Shown piece after piece: positions 35,202 to 44,370 of a stretch of DNA of 64,000 nucleotides. Source of the stretch: Mycobacterium colombiense. Its GTDB lineage: Bacteria > Actinomycetota > Actinomycetes > Mycobacteriales > Mycobacteriaceae. The position numbers were made by a program, and so were the translations under genes. Below the pieces are notes generated by a model. That model was not told where the DNA came from. It did not search any database and was given only the letters and a program-made list of their open reading frames with translations. Every line of letters starts with the position of its first letter. The first letter of the stretch is position 1. Location: contig NZ_MBEI01000046.1 in the NCBI RefSeq assembly GCF_001953985.1, positions 124,001-188,000 of the forward strand, read 5' to 3'.

Positions 35202-36697
35202 AAGCTAGTACAGACTTCGACGTGGTCGTCGTAGGCGGCGGGGTGGGTGGTGTGGCCGCCGTGCGGAAGCTTGCGTCCGTGGGCCTTTCGGTAGCGCTCG
35301 TCGAGGATCGTCTGGTCGGTGGGGAGTGTCATTACTTCGCCTGCAACCCGAGCAAAACGCTGATCCGCCCGATCGAGGTGTTCAATCTCGCGAAGGCGGT
35401 CCCTGGTGTGCGAGAAACCATTTCGCGCGGAGCGCTGGACGTTGCGGCTGTCTTCGCGAAGCGCGACGCGATCATCGAGCACCTCTCGGACCAAGACCGG
35501 ACGGCATCACTGCAGCAAGCCGGTGCGGCAGTGTTTCATGGCATTGGCCGGTTGAGCGGCCAACGAACAGTGCGCGTGGCCTACGCCCTGGGAGATGCCA
35601 CCGAAGCCGTCTTGACTGCACGCCACGCGGTCGTTGTTGCCACCGGCACCCGTCCTCACGTGCCGGAGATACCTGGGTTGGCGCAAGCACGCCCGTGGAC
35701 CAATCGAGATTTGACGACCATGACGCATGTGCCGCCCCGCGCGCTGGTGGTGGGTGGCGGCCCGGTCGGTGTCGAGTTCGCGACCATCCTGACCGGTTTG
35801 GGATCCGCGGTAACACTTCTGGTACGTGGGAGCACCCTGCTTCCCAACTTCGAACCCGAAGCCCGCGAGCAGGTCGCGCGGTCACTGCGAAGCAAAGGCG
35901 TCACGATTCATTTTGAGACGGAGTTGTCGGAGGTGGCCCGACCCGTGGCGGGCGGGCCCGTCACCGCAACCTTCCACCGCCAGACCATCGAGGTAGACGA
36001 GATTGTCCTGGCCGCCGGACGGCGCACCAATACCGACAACATCGGACTGGAAACCCTTGGGCTGCCGGACGGGATCGTTTCTGTGGACGACCATTTACAG
36101 GCGGTCGGCGTCACAGGCGGTTGGCTCTACGCGCTGGGAGATACCACCGGGCGTGCTCGGCTGTCTCATATCTCCACGTACCACGGCCGTCTTGTGGCCG
36201 AGATCATCGCGGCCCGGGCCGCGGGACGAGAACTGAGCGACAACGAGCTGGCTGCCCATGATGGCGGCAGCACCGCGCAGGTTATCTTCACGGAGCCTCA
36301 AGTAGCCAGGGCGGGGCGCACGGAAAGTCAGGCCCGCGCAGAAGGGTTCGCGGTACGAACGCGAACCGCTCGTTATCCCGACGCGGTGTCCCACCTCGCC
36401 CTCTACCGGGACGGCTTCGATGGATGGGCGAAGTTGGTCATCGACGCCGAGACCAACACACTGCTGGGAGCGACGTTTGTGGGCCCGGAGTTCTCCGAAT
36501 TGGTTCAAGCCGCCACCCTGGCCATCGTCGCGAAGGTCCCAATCAGTCTCCTACGCCACGCCGTCGCGCCACAACCAACGGTCAATCAGGTCTGGGATCC
36601 GCTACTCGCCGAAGAAACCGAACTCGGCCCATTAAACGGGGCGCAGAACGTAAACACGGGCGCTCAAGCGAATCGCCTTGTTTCTCAATTCCATTAG
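35198..36697 (+). CDS. mercuric-reductase/dihydrolipoamide-dehydrogenase-like flavoprotein disulfide reductase
   Basis: 499 residues. FAD site VVVVGGGVGGVAAVRKLASV, intact redox pair C44-HYFA-C49 followed by NPSKT, NAD(P) site LVVGGGPVGVEFATILTGLG, GWLYALGDTTG, and a C-terminal dimer domain ending in the HAVAPQPTVNQVWD segment with the catalytic His region. Unlike the LpdA-like protein at 6844, the CxxxxC is complete, so thiol or metal chemistry is possible. Coupled to the DoxX gene by a 4-nt overlap. No N-terminal HMA domain and no paired C-terminal Cys, so true mercury reductase is unlikely. Confidence 0.9.
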   Translation: MKASTDFDVVVVGGGVGGVAAVRKLASVGLSVALVEDRLVGGECHYFACNPSKTLIRPIEVFNLAKAVPGVRETISRGALDVAAVFAKRDAIIEHLSDQDRTASLQQAGAAVFHGIGRLSGQRTVRVAYALGDATEAVLTARHAVVVATGTRPHVPEIPGLAQARPWTNRDLTTMTHVPPRALVVGGGPVGVEFATILTGLGSAVTLLVRGSTLLPNFEPEAREQVARSLRSKGVTIHFETELSEVARPVAGGPVTATFHRQTIEVDEIVLAAGRRTNTDNIGLETLGLPDGIVSVDDHLQAVGVTGGWLYALGDTTGRARLSHISTYHGRLVAEIIAARAAGRELSDNELAAHDGGSTAQVIFTEPQVARAGRTESQARAEGFAVRTRTARYPDAVSHLALYRDGFDGWAKLVIDAETNTLLGATFVGPEFSELVQAATLAIVAKVPISLLRHAVAPQPTVNQVWDPLLAEETELGPLNGAQNVNTGAQANRLVSQFH

Positions 36698-36722
36698 CCC
36701 TCAATCTTCGAGAGGAACCTCT

Positions 36723-36755
36723 ATGACCTACGACTGGCCGGTCGTTTCGCTGTGA
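36723..36755 (+). CDS. possible leader micro-ORF of 10 residues
   Basis: A good ribosome binding site (GAGAGGAA) lies before ATG 36723, which opens MTYDWPVVSL and stops with TGA at 36753-36755. That is only 2 bp before the ATG of the MDR gene at 36758, which itself lacks a ribosome binding site. Translation of the gene by re-initiation is a sensible reading. Confidence 0.4.
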   Translation: MTYDWPVVSL

Positions 36756-36757
36756 CA

Positions 36758-37687
36758 ATGCTGGTAGCGGGGGTCCGCACGCTGGGCGGCAACGTGGAGA
36801 CGCTCGAAGTGGACGACCCGCGACCGTTGGCGGCCGACGAGGTCCTCATTGACATTCGCGCGGCCGGGATTGGCAACTGGGACAACATCATTCGCTACGG
36901 CGGCTGGGACGTTGGCACCAGGCCGCCGCTGGCGCTCGGCGTCGAGGCCGCCGGGGTCATCAAGGCCGTCGGTAATCGTCCGAGCGGATTCAGTGTGGGC
37001 GATGAGGTGCTGTGCCACCCGGTACCGCTGCGCGGCCAAGGTACGTGGGCGCCGTTTCTGATCGCAGCCGTCGGATCGCTCGCCCACAAACCGCCCGCGA
37101 TTCCGTGGGAGATCGCAGCGATCTTTCCGGTGCCGGCGTTGACCGCCGAGCAGGTGGTCGGTGAGGCGTTGGCCCTTCACGGTGGAGAAACGTTGCTCGT
37201 TCATGGCGCGGGTGGAATCACCGGCGGGCTCATTGTCCAGCTGGCCGCCCTGCGTGGTGTCGATGTGCTCGCCACCGCCGGTCCGCGCAGCGCCGACCGA
37301 GTCCGCGGGCATGGTGCCCGCGAAGTAATAGACTACGGCGATCCGCTGTGGCCACAGCACGCAAAGGCGTTGGCAAAAGACAATATCGACGCCGTCGCCA
37401 ACGCGGCCCCCGGGGGCGCAGCTGTGGCGATGACCGCGCTTGCCGACGGTGGCCGGCTGGCCACCATCACCCCCGACCCGCCTGCACCCACCCGCGGCAT
37501 CCGCGTAACCGCGGTCTACGTCCGTTCCGACGGCGCTCAACTCGACGGCCTGGCCGCGCTACTCGCCTCCGGCCGGTTGAGCATGCCGACCCCGCGCTCC
37601 TGCGGGCTGGATCAGGCCGCTTCTGCCCTCGCACACGTCGTCGCAGGCCACGAGTCCAACGGGGTGGTCATCACGAAAGACATCTAG
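36758..37687 (+). CDS. MDR-superfamily NADP-dependent oxidoreductase
   Basis: 309 residues from ATG 36758 (GTG 36752 is the alternative). ALGVEAAGVIKAVG, VGDEVLCHP, LLVHGAGGITGGLIVQLAAL and ANAAPGGAAVAMTALADGG identify an MDR quinone-reductase-like enzyme. It lacks the Cys/His zinc set. It is distinct from the MDR at 33229. A RidA gene follows 49 bp downstream. Confidence 0.9.
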   Translation: MLVAGVRTLGGNVETLEVDDPRPLAADEVLIDIRAAGIGNWDNIIRYGGWDVGTRPPLALGVEAAGVIKAVGNRPSGFSVGDEVLCHPVPLRGQGTWAPFLIAAVGSLAHKPPAIPWEIAAIFPVPALTAEQVVGEALALHGGETLLVHGAGGITGGLIVQLAALRGVDVLATAGPRSADRVRGHGAREVIDYGDPLWPQHAKALAKDNIDAVANAAPGGAAVAMTALADGGRLATITPDPPAPTRGIRVTAVYVRSDGAQLDGLAALLASGRLSMPTPRSCGLDQAASALAHVVAGHESNGVVITKDI

Positions 37688-37736
37688 CGAAGTCGCCATC
37701 ACAAGGAAAAATCTCACATCACCAAGGAGTCTCGAG

Positions 37737-38126
37737 ATGACCACCATTACCCGGATCCGCACCGGAGTAGCCGATCACATCGGCAAATACGCCGACGCTC
37801 TCGCCGTATCAGGCGGCGGCACATACATTTTCGTCGCCGGAACGCCCGGGGTGCGCGAAGACGGCACCCTGCCCGAGGACTTCACCGACGAAGCCCGGCA
37901 GTGCTGGGCCAACGTCGAAAACGCGCTCGGCAAGGCCGGCGCGAAGCTCACGGACATCGTCTACATGCGCCAATGGGTCACCAGCCGTGACAATGCGTCC
38001 GCCTACCTGGCGGTGAGCAAAGAGATCATCCGCCACGAACCCGCCGGCATGTTCAGCATCATCGACGGGCTGGTGTGGCCCAACATCCGCGTGGAAGTCG
38101 AAGTCATCGCCATCCTGCCGACATGA
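37737..38126 (+). CDS. RidA/YjgF family protein (second copy)
   Basis: 129 residues. YIFVAGTPGV, WANVENALGKAGAKLTDIVY and the C-terminal VWPNIRVEVEVIAI carry the family core; the usual active-site Arg is in IRVEVE. ATG 37737 follows AAGGAGT at a good distance. Its stop overlaps the nitroreductase start (ATGA), so the two are coupled. It is only distantly similar to the RidA at 12311. Confidence 0.9.
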   Translation: MTTITRIRTGVADHIGKYADALAVSGGGTYIFVAGTPGVREDGTLPEDFTDEARQCWANVENALGKAGAKLTDIVYMRQWVTSRDNASAYLAVSKEIIRHEPAGMFSIIDGLVWPNIRVEVEVIAILPT

Positions 38127-38788
38127 GCGATTACCCCATCGTCGACTTGTCCACCGACGCACTGTTGACCACGACCCGCTCGGTGCGCAAACGTCTCGAT
38201 TTGACGAAACCTGTTCCCATCGGCCTGATCCGGGAATGCCTGGAGATCGCGGTGCAGGCGCCGACCTCGTCCAACGTGCAGAACTGGAGCTTCATCGTCG
38301 TCACCGATGCCGAACAGCGTCGCGCGATCGGCGATGTGTACCGCCGCACATGGGACTTGATTGTCGCGTCCCCTTTCGCGGTCGCTGATCGGTTCAAGGA
38401 CGACCCCGCGCGCAATCGCGAGCAGCGCAAGGTGTCCGACAGTGCGGCGTATCTCGCCGAGCACTTTTGCGAGGTCCCAGTGTTGATGATCCCGTGCGTC
38501 GAGGTCATCGATGGTGACGGCAGGCTGACGGCCGAAAACGCCAACCAGTATTGGAGTTCGGTGATGCCCGCCACATGGAGCTACATGCTCGCCGCGCGCT
38601 CTCGGGGCTTGGGAACCACGTGGACCGGGGTGACCATAATGGCCGACGACGAGATGCGGGCCATCCTCGGACTGCCCGACAACGTCTATCACGCCACGAC
38701 CATCCCCACCGCGTACTACACCGGCACGACCTTCCGCCGGGCCAAACGGATTCCGCTCGACGACGTGCTGCGTTTCGACCGATGGTGA
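38123..38788 (+). CDS. nitroreductase-family flavoprotein
   Basis: 221 residues. TTRSVRKRLDL is the N-terminal FMN phosphate loop, AVQAPTSSNVQNWSFIVV the second contact, and LAARSRGLGTTWTG the C-terminal family signature. It would reduce nitro, quinone or enone groups with NAD(P)H. It is coupled to RidA by a 4-nt overlap and followed 7 bp later by an MFS exporter, so a RidA-nitroreductase-exporter unit is apparent. Confidence 0.92.
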   Translation: MSDYPIVDLSTDALLTTTRSVRKRLDLTKPVPIGLIRECLEIAVQAPTSSNVQNWSFIVVTDAEQRRAIGDVYRRTWDLIVASPFAVADRFKDDPARNREQRKVSDSAAYLAEHFCEVPVLMIPCVEVIDGDGRLTAENANQYWSSVMPATWSYMLAARSRGLGTTWTGVTIMADDEMRAILGLPDNVYHATTIPTAYYTGTTFRRAKRIPLDDVLRFDRW

Positions 38789-38795
38789 GCCCGCA

Positions 38796-40265
38796 GTGAC
38801 GTTACGCGACGCGGCACCGACCAGCCGCGCGATGGTGGTCGCGGTAATGGTGTCGATGGTCGCGTTCCTCGACTCCTCCGTGATCAACCTGGCTTTGCCG
38901 GCCACCGAGCACGACCTCGGTGGCGGCCTGGCGTTGCAACAATGGATCGTCGACGGCTACCTGTTGGCGATGGCCGCCGCGATTCTGCCCGGCGGGTCGA
39001 TCTCGGATCTGTTCGGGCGCGTTCCGGTGATGCGGTTCGGGCTGTTGGCTTTCGGGGCGGGGTCGGTTCTGGCGGCGGTTGCAGCGTCACCGGCGATGCT
39101 GATCACCGCGCGTCTCATTCAGGGCGTGGGTGCGGCGTTCCTCGTGCCGGGTTCGCTGGCGCTGATCAACACGGTGTTCGACAAAGCGCACCAGTCCGCG
39201 GCGATCGGCGTCTGGACCGGGTGGACGGGAACCGCCTTCGCCTTGGGCCCCCTGCTGGGCGGATTGTGCGTGGATTTCCTAGGCTGGCGTTGGATTTTCG
39301 TGTTGTCCGCGATCCCCATGGTTGTCGGGTATGCGCTGACGTTCTGGCTGTGCCCGACGTCGGGGCGGGCCGAAGGCGCCCGCGTCGATACCGCCGGGGC
39401 GGGCTTGTCGGCGGTGGGGCTGGCCGCGACCGTGTATGCGTTGATCGAATCGCAACGTGATGGCTGGACCGACCCGATGGTCATCACACCGTTGGCGATC
39501 GGGATGGCCGCACTGGCCGGCTTCGTGAGATGGCAACGCCGCAGCACGTGTCCGATGCTTCCGTTGCCGCTGTTCACCTTTCGCAACTTCGCCGCGGCCA
39601 ACCTCGTCACCGCGTTCGTCTACGGCGCGTTGACGCTGGGTTCGCTGGCCATCGCCCTCTACACCCAAGAAGTCGGCGGCTACTCAGCCACCGCGGCCGG
39701 ACTGGCCACCCTGCCGATCCCGGCGCTGTCGTTCGTGTTCGCCCGTCACGTCGGCCGCATCGCCGCGCGGGTGGGACCACGCGCGTTCCTGATCGCGGGC
39801 CCCGTCTCAGCGGGAATCGGGCTGCTGCTGATCCGCCCTAAACCCAATGGATTCCACGCAATCACCGACCTCATTCCCGGGATGACCGTGCTGGCCATCG
39901 GGCTGGTCACGACTATCACACCGCTGATGTCGGTGACGCTGGCCTCGGTGCCGACCGAACACAGCGGCCTGGTATCGGCAATCAACAACGCCGTCTCACG
40001 ACTCGCCGCGCTGATGTCGATCGGGTCGATCGGCCTGATCAGCGTTGGCACGGTAAGCGCTACCGGATTCGCCCACGTGTTAGAGGTCAGCGCCGCACTA
40101 TTCGCCCTGGGCGCAGTGTGCGCCGCACTGTTGATAACCAATCCGCCCGCCGGGTGCCAACCTGTGCCGTGCGACATCGCGGCGTTGTGCCGCGACCGGC
40201 CCGGTATTCAACCGGCCCTGGCCAGCAGCCCCTCGGCCGCAACCGAACCCGCCCCTCCGCAGTGA
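38796..40265 (+). CDS. MFS transporter, DHA2 (EmrB/QacA) type
   Basis: 489 residues with about 14 hydrophobic segments. Motif A-like GGSISDLFGRVPVMRFG follows helix 2, and LIQGVGAAFLVPGSLALIN matches the DHA2 helix-4 motif; WTGTAFALGPLLGGLCVDF carries motif C (GxxxGPxxGG). The N-terminal acid in FLDSSVINLALP is the usual DHA2 membrane Asp. It probably exports drugs or toxic intermediates by proton antiport. GTG start 38796, 7 bp after the nitroreductase stop. Confidence 0.93.
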   Translation: MTLRDAAPTSRAMVVAVMVSMVAFLDSSVINLALPATEHDLGGGLALQQWIVDGYLLAMAAAILPGGSISDLFGRVPVMRFGLLAFGAGSVLAAVAASPAMLITARLIQGVGAAFLVPGSLALINTVFDKAHQSAAIGVWTGWTGTAFALGPLLGGLCVDFLGWRWIFVLSAIPMVVGYALTFWLCPTSGRAEGARVDTAGAGLSAVGLAATVYALIESQRDGWTDPMVITPLAIGMAALAGFVRWQRRSTCPMLPLPLFTFRNFAAANLVTAFVYGALTLGSLAIALYTQEVGGYSATAAGLATLPIPALSFVFARHVGRIAARVGPRAFLIAGPVSAGIGLLLIRPKPNGFHAITDLIPGMTVLAIGLVTTITPLMSVTLASVPTEHSGLVSAINNAVSRLAALMSIGSIGLISVGTVSATGFAHVLEVSAALFALGAVCAALLITNPPAGCQPVPCDIAALCRDRPGIQPALASSPSAATEPAPPQ

Positions 40266-40426
40266 GCGTTTATGCGATCGCCGAAAGGAAATAGTGACCT
40301 TCACCATCACAGCGAAGGAGCCCGCCCCGGGAATCAACTCGACCGCTATGGCGTTCGGCTAGCCGTGGTGCACGCGAAGAGATGCCTTAATATCGGCCCA
40401 TCGAGCATTCCTGATCGGGGGGCACG

Positions 40427-40852
40427 GTGTTGAGGCTTCTCAAGCGGACATGGGTCCCGATGGTGGTGGCCGTGGCGCTCATCATCGGCGGCGTTGCAGT
40501 GATGCGACTCAATGGCGTGTTCCCGGGACCTGGCCTGCCCAAGCCCGATCCCCGGGACGCGACCCCGCCGTATGCGGCCAAGACCGCCATCTACGAAATC
40601 CTGGGACCGCCCGGGACGACCGGCGTCGTCAACTGGATGGATGCGGACTCACTACCGCAGAAGGCGAGCTTCACCACATTGCCGTGGTCGAAGACGATCG
40701 TCGCCGAGATGCCCGGCATCTTCGCCTACGTCGTCGCCCAAGGTGACAGTCCCTTCATCGGCTGCCGCATCACCGTCGACGGCAAATTGGTCGATCAACA
40801 ACAGGCCAACAACCGCGACGCGCAGGTTTCCTGCTTGGACAAGTCCGCGTGA
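40427..40852 (+). CDS. MmpS-family membrane-associated protein
   Basis: 141 residues. One N-terminal transmembrane segment (VPMVVAVALIIGGVAVMRL), then a beta-rich domain with YEILGPPGTTGVVNWMDADS and GCRITVDGKLVDQQ plus two Cys. This is the MmpS layout, the periplasmic adaptor of MmpL transporters. GTG 40427 has a G-rich site upstream. The stop overlaps the MmpL start (GTGA). Confidence 0.93.
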   Translation: MLRLLKRTWVPMVVAVALIIGGVAVMRLNGVFPGPGLPKPDPRDATPPYAAKTAIYEILGPPGTTGVVNWMDADSLPQKASFTTLPWSKTIVAEMPGIFAYVVAQGDSPFIGCRITVDGKLVDQQQANNRDAQVSCLDKSA

Positions 40853-43785
40853 CCGACGACACGAGCGACACGGACAGAATTCCAGTCGCGCAGCGCACCG
40901 AAGTCGAGCGCAAACCGCGACTAGCCCGCACCATCCGCGTTTTGGCGCTGCCGATCATCGTGTTGTGGCTGCTGATCGCGATCGGCGTCAACGTCTTCGT
41001 CCCACAGTTGGAGAAGGTTGCCGAGGAGGTCTCGGTGCCCCTCTCGCCGTCCGACGCACCATCGGTGACCGGGATGAAGCACATCGGGCAGAAGTTCAAG
41101 GAGTACGACTCCGACAACCTCGTCCTGGTGACTCTGGTCGGTGACAAACCTCTCGGCGAGGACGCTCACCGGTATTACGACGATCTGGTCAGGAAGCTGC
41201 AGCAGGATCACGAACACGTCGAGCACGCGCTGAATTTCTGGGGGCAGCGATTCACGTCCTCCGGTGTCGAGAGCTACGACCACAAGGCCGCCTATGTCCA
41301 GGTCAACCTGCGCGGTGACCAGGGCGGAGCCGTCGGGGACAAATCGGTTGCCGCGGTTCGCAAAACAGTCGCGGATTCGAAGCCGCCGGCGGGGGTGAAG
41401 GCCTACGTCGCCGGTCAGGGAGCCCTGACAGCCGACACGATCGTTGTCGGCGACGCGAGCCTGGCCAAGATGACGATCATCACCATCATCATCATCGCGA
41501 TCATGCTGATGTTCGTGTATCGGTCCATCGGCACGGTGCTGCTGACGATGGTCATCCTGTTCGTCGGACTGGCTACCGGCCGCGGCGTGGTAGCGCTACT
41601 GGGCGAAACCGGCATCATGGGGCTGTCGACCTTTGCCGTCAACTTGCTGACGGCACTGGCCATCGCGGCGGGTACCGACTACGCGATATTCATGGTCGGC
41701 CGCTACCAGGAGGGCCGTGAACGGGGCCTGCACCGCGAAGCCGCCTACTACGACACCTTCGCCGGTGTCACCAAGGTGGTGCTGGGTTCGGGTTTGACGA
41801 TCGTTGGGGCGCTGGCCTGTCTGAAATTCACTCGGCTGCCGTACTTCAGTTCGCTGGCGTTTCCGTGTGCAGTGGGCCTGCTGGTGGTGGTGGCCGCCGG
41901 GGTGACGCTGACCCCGGCGCTGATCGCCTTCGCAAGCGGCTTCGGCCTTTTCGACCCGAAGCGCGAATTCAACTACACCCGGTGGCGCCGTTTGGCGACG
42001 GCCATCGTGCGGTGGCCGGCGCCCATCCTCGCCACCTCCGTCATCCTCGCGATCGTCGGCGCAATTGGCTTGATGGGCTTCACTCCGCGCTACAACGACC
42101 TGTACTACCTGCCGCAGAGTGCTTCGTCAGTGCAGGCGTACACCGCTGCCGATCAACACTTCACCCAGGCCCGGTTGAACCCGGACCTTCTGATGATCGA
42201 ATCGGACCACGATCTGCGCAATCCTCGAGACATGCTGGTCCTGGACAAGATTGCCGGCGCCATCTTCCGGGTGCCGGGCATCGAACGGGTGCAGAGCATC
42301 ACGAGACCCCTCGGCCCGCCAATTCAAGACGGATCCATTCCGTTCCAGCTCAGTGTGCAAAGCGCGCCGATCCGCAGCAACCTGAACTACCTGAAGGACC
42401 GCGTCGCCGACATCAAGAAGATCACCGGTTTCCTCGATACCCAGATCGCCCTGTTGGAGCGCCAGTACGCGGTGACCCAGAAGCTCGCGAACGCCGCGGA
42501 CGACAGCTCGAAAACCACGGGGGAGACAGCGGCCATCACGGACGAGATCCGGGACCACATCGCGGATTTCGACGACTTCTGGAGACCGATTCGCAGTTAC
42601 TTCTACTGGGAGAAGCACTGCTACGACATCCCGATCTGCTGGTCGTTACGAAGCCTGTTCGACGCCCTGGACGGGTTCGATCAGCTGGCCGAAAAGTTCC
42701 ACGCCCTCACCAGCGACCTCACCGACACGGCCAAGGCCACGCGCGAATTGCTGGCGATCATTCCCGAGAATATCGCTGTCTCGAAGTCGATCCGCGATAC
42801 GACGCTGACCATCTACAGCTCGTTCGACAGTCTGATCGATCAGTTCGACCGGCTGACCGACACGAACGCCGTAATGGGCAAGTCGTTCAACGACTCTCAG
42901 GTGGAGAGCCTGTTCTACCTGCCACCCGAGATCTTCCAGAACCCAGACTTCTTGCTGGGGTTGAGCTTGATGGTGTCGCCGGACGGCAAGGCCGCTCGCT
43001 TCATCATCACGCACGCTGTGGATCCGGCGACGACGAAGGGCATCGCGTCCGTCGATCAGGAGCGCCAAGCGGCCAAGGAGGCGCTGAAACTCACCTCGCT
43101 GGAGAACGCCGACATCTACCTCGGCGGCACGGCCGCAACGTTTTACGACATCGCCAACGGCGCCAAGTACGACCTGATGATCGCCGGGGTGGCCTCGATC
43201 GTGCTCATCTTCATCATCATGGTGATCGTCACCCGCGCTTTGGTCGCGGCGGGTGTCATCGTCGGCACCATCGTGATGTCGTTGGGGGCCGCCTTCGGGT
43301 TCTCTACACTGATCTGGCAGCACCTGGGTAATTTCCAGTTGCACTGGGTGGCAACCGAATTCGCGCTAATCGTGCTCTTGGCGGTGGGATCCGACTACAA
43401 CCTGATGCTGGTTTCCCGAATCGAGGAGGAGATCGGAGCCGGCCTGAAAACGGGACTCATCCGCGGCATGGGTGTCACCGGACCGGTGGTGACTGCCGCC
43501 GGTGTGGTGTTCGCGGTCACCATGGCCACGATGATCACCAGCGATCTCCGGGCGATCGGCCAATTCGGCACGACGATCGGCATCGGCCTGTTGTTCGACA
43601 CCTTCGTCGTCCGATCGCTCATCACGCCGTCGATCATGACGGTGATGGGACGCTGGTTCTGGTGGCCGAAGCGGGTACGCGTCCGGCCGGCAAGCCAGAT
43701 GCTTCGGTCCGTGGGGCCGCGTCCGCTGGTTCGTGCCCTGTTGTACCACCCGCGGCACGGGGCTGCGTCGGATCCGCAGACGTAG
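40849..43785 (+). CDS. MmpL-family RND lipid transporter
   Basis: 978 residues with 12 predicted membrane helices and two large periplasmic domains. Both proton-relay motifs are present: AAGTDYAIFMVGRYQEGRE in helix 4 and VGSDYNLMLVSRIEEE in helix 10. MmpL proteins export glycolipids, siderophores or small toxic compounds in mycobacteria. There is no lipid-synthesis gene next to it, so the cargo is unknown. Coupled to the MmpS gene by a 4-nt overlap. Confidence 0.96.
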   Translation: MTDDTSDTDRIPVAQRTEVERKPRLARTIRVLALPIIVLWLLIAIGVNVFVPQLEKVAEEVSVPLSPSDAPSVTGMKHIGQKFKEYDSDNLVLVTLVGDKPLGEDAHRYYDDLVRKLQQDHEHVEHALNFWGQRFTSSGVESYDHKAAYVQVNLRGDQGGAVGDKSVAAVRKTVADSKPPAGVKAYVAGQGALTADTIVVGDASLAKMTIITIIIIAIMLMFVYRSIGTVLLTMVILFVGLATGRGVVALLGETGIMGLSTFAVNLLTALAIAAGTDYAIFMVGRYQEGRERGLHREAAYYDTFAGVTKVVLGSGLTIVGALACLKFTRLPYFSSLAFPCAVGLLVVVAAGVTLTPALIAFASGFGLFDPKREFNYTRWRRLATAIVRWPAPILATSVILAIVGAIGLMGFTPRYNDLYYLPQSASSVQAYTAADQHFTQARLNPDLLMIESDHDLRNPRDMLVLDKIAGAIFRVPGIERVQSITRPLGPPIQDGSIPFQLSVQSAPIRSNLNYLKDRVADIKKITGFLDTQIALLERQYAVTQKLANAADDSSKTTGETAAITDEIRDHIADFDDFWRPIRSYFYWEKHCYDIPICWSLRSLFDALDGFDQLAEKFHALTSDLTDTAKATRELLAIIPENIAVSKSIRDTTLTIYSSFDSLIDQFDRLTDTNAVMGKSFNDSQVESLFYLPPEIFQNPDFLLGLSLMVSPDGKAARFIITHAVDPATTKGIASVDQERQAAKEALKLTSLENADIYLGGTAATFYDIANGAKYDLMIAGVASIVLIFIIMVIVTRALVAAGVIVGTIVMSLGAAFGFSTLIWQHLGNFQLHWVATEFALIVLLAVGSDYNLMLVSRIEEEIGAGLKTGLIRGMGVTGPVVTAAGVVFAVTMATMITSDLRAIGQFGTTIGIGLLFDTFVVRSLITPSIMTVMGRWFWWPKRVRVRPASQMLRSVGPRPLVRALLYHPRHGAASDPQT

Positions 43786-43805
43786 TGTCCGCCCGCTATG
43801 CCCGC

Positions 43806-44033
43806 CTAGCCGCTGGAGGATCGGGCCGCCTTGGCGGCTTCGCGCCGAGCCTTCTCCCTCGCGTGGGTCGAGCAGCAATGCCCCATATCGCAATGGAACC
43901 GGTCGCTACAATCATGCGAACAATAGGCGGATGCGGCCGGAAGCCATTCCGGATCGGATAGGTCACGCGGGCGGTCGTTCGGATCGAACGTATGGCCGCA
44001 ATGTACGCAGACCTTGGTCTTGGTCTTGACCAT
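43806..44033 (-). CDS. small Cys/His-rich zinc-binding protein
   Basis: 75 residues. CVHCGHTF, YCSHDCSDRF and HCDMGHCCSTH give eight Cys and several His, enough for two zinc sites. The C-terminus is a basic helix (REKARREAAKAAR). It converges with the MmpL gene. No named family recognised; nucleic-acid binding is possible from the charge. Confidence 0.65.
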   Translation of the reverse strand: MVKTKTKVCVHCGHTFDPNDRPRDLSDPEWLPAASAYCSHDCSDRFHCDMGHCCSTHAREKARREAAKAARSSSG

Positions 44034-44183
44034 ATCGCTCAGCGTACGCGCGATGGCCCTGAATCGAAGCTGGTTTCGGATCGATGGCGAACAAATTTAA
44101 TTTCGCAAAGCAGATGGCGCGCAATTCATTTAGGCCAACAAACTAACTATCGCGCGGCCTTAGCTTCACTCTGCGCTTCATTA
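44034..44183. other. intergenic stretch before operator copy 9
   Basis: It is the divergent upstream region of the zinc protein (minus) and the SDR twin (plus). More AT-rich than its surroundings around 44090-44160; no gene seen. Confidence 0.4.
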
Positions 44184-44184
44184 C

Positions 44185-44226
44185 TCACCCGGGTGAATAG
44201 GTGGTTGGGGTGATGACAGCTCACCC
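44185..44226 (+). promoter_or_regulatory. composite operator, copy 9 (upstream of the second SDR)
   Basis: TCACCC-GGGTGA (44185-44196), 11 bp, GGGTGA 44208-44213, TGACAGC, TCACCC 44221-44226. It ends 144 bp before ATG 44371, nearly the same distance as copy 1 from its SDR (140 bp). Confidence 0.82.
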
Positions 44227-44370
44227 CGCCCGGCTGCAATCTCAGTACGACCAGGACCGGGCGGGATTGTCACCCCGGTCGCTGGGCGCCTTGGCTCAGG
44301 CCGTTATGCGTCATCGACGCCAAGGCGGTCCAGTCGGAGCCGTCAGGGGTACCAGGAAGGGAACCCGCAT

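Noticed and set aside
41865..43331. 488-codon alternative frame inside mmpL
   Set aside because: Arg/Pro/His-rich composition typical of a shifted frame; the MmpL frame has all family motifs.
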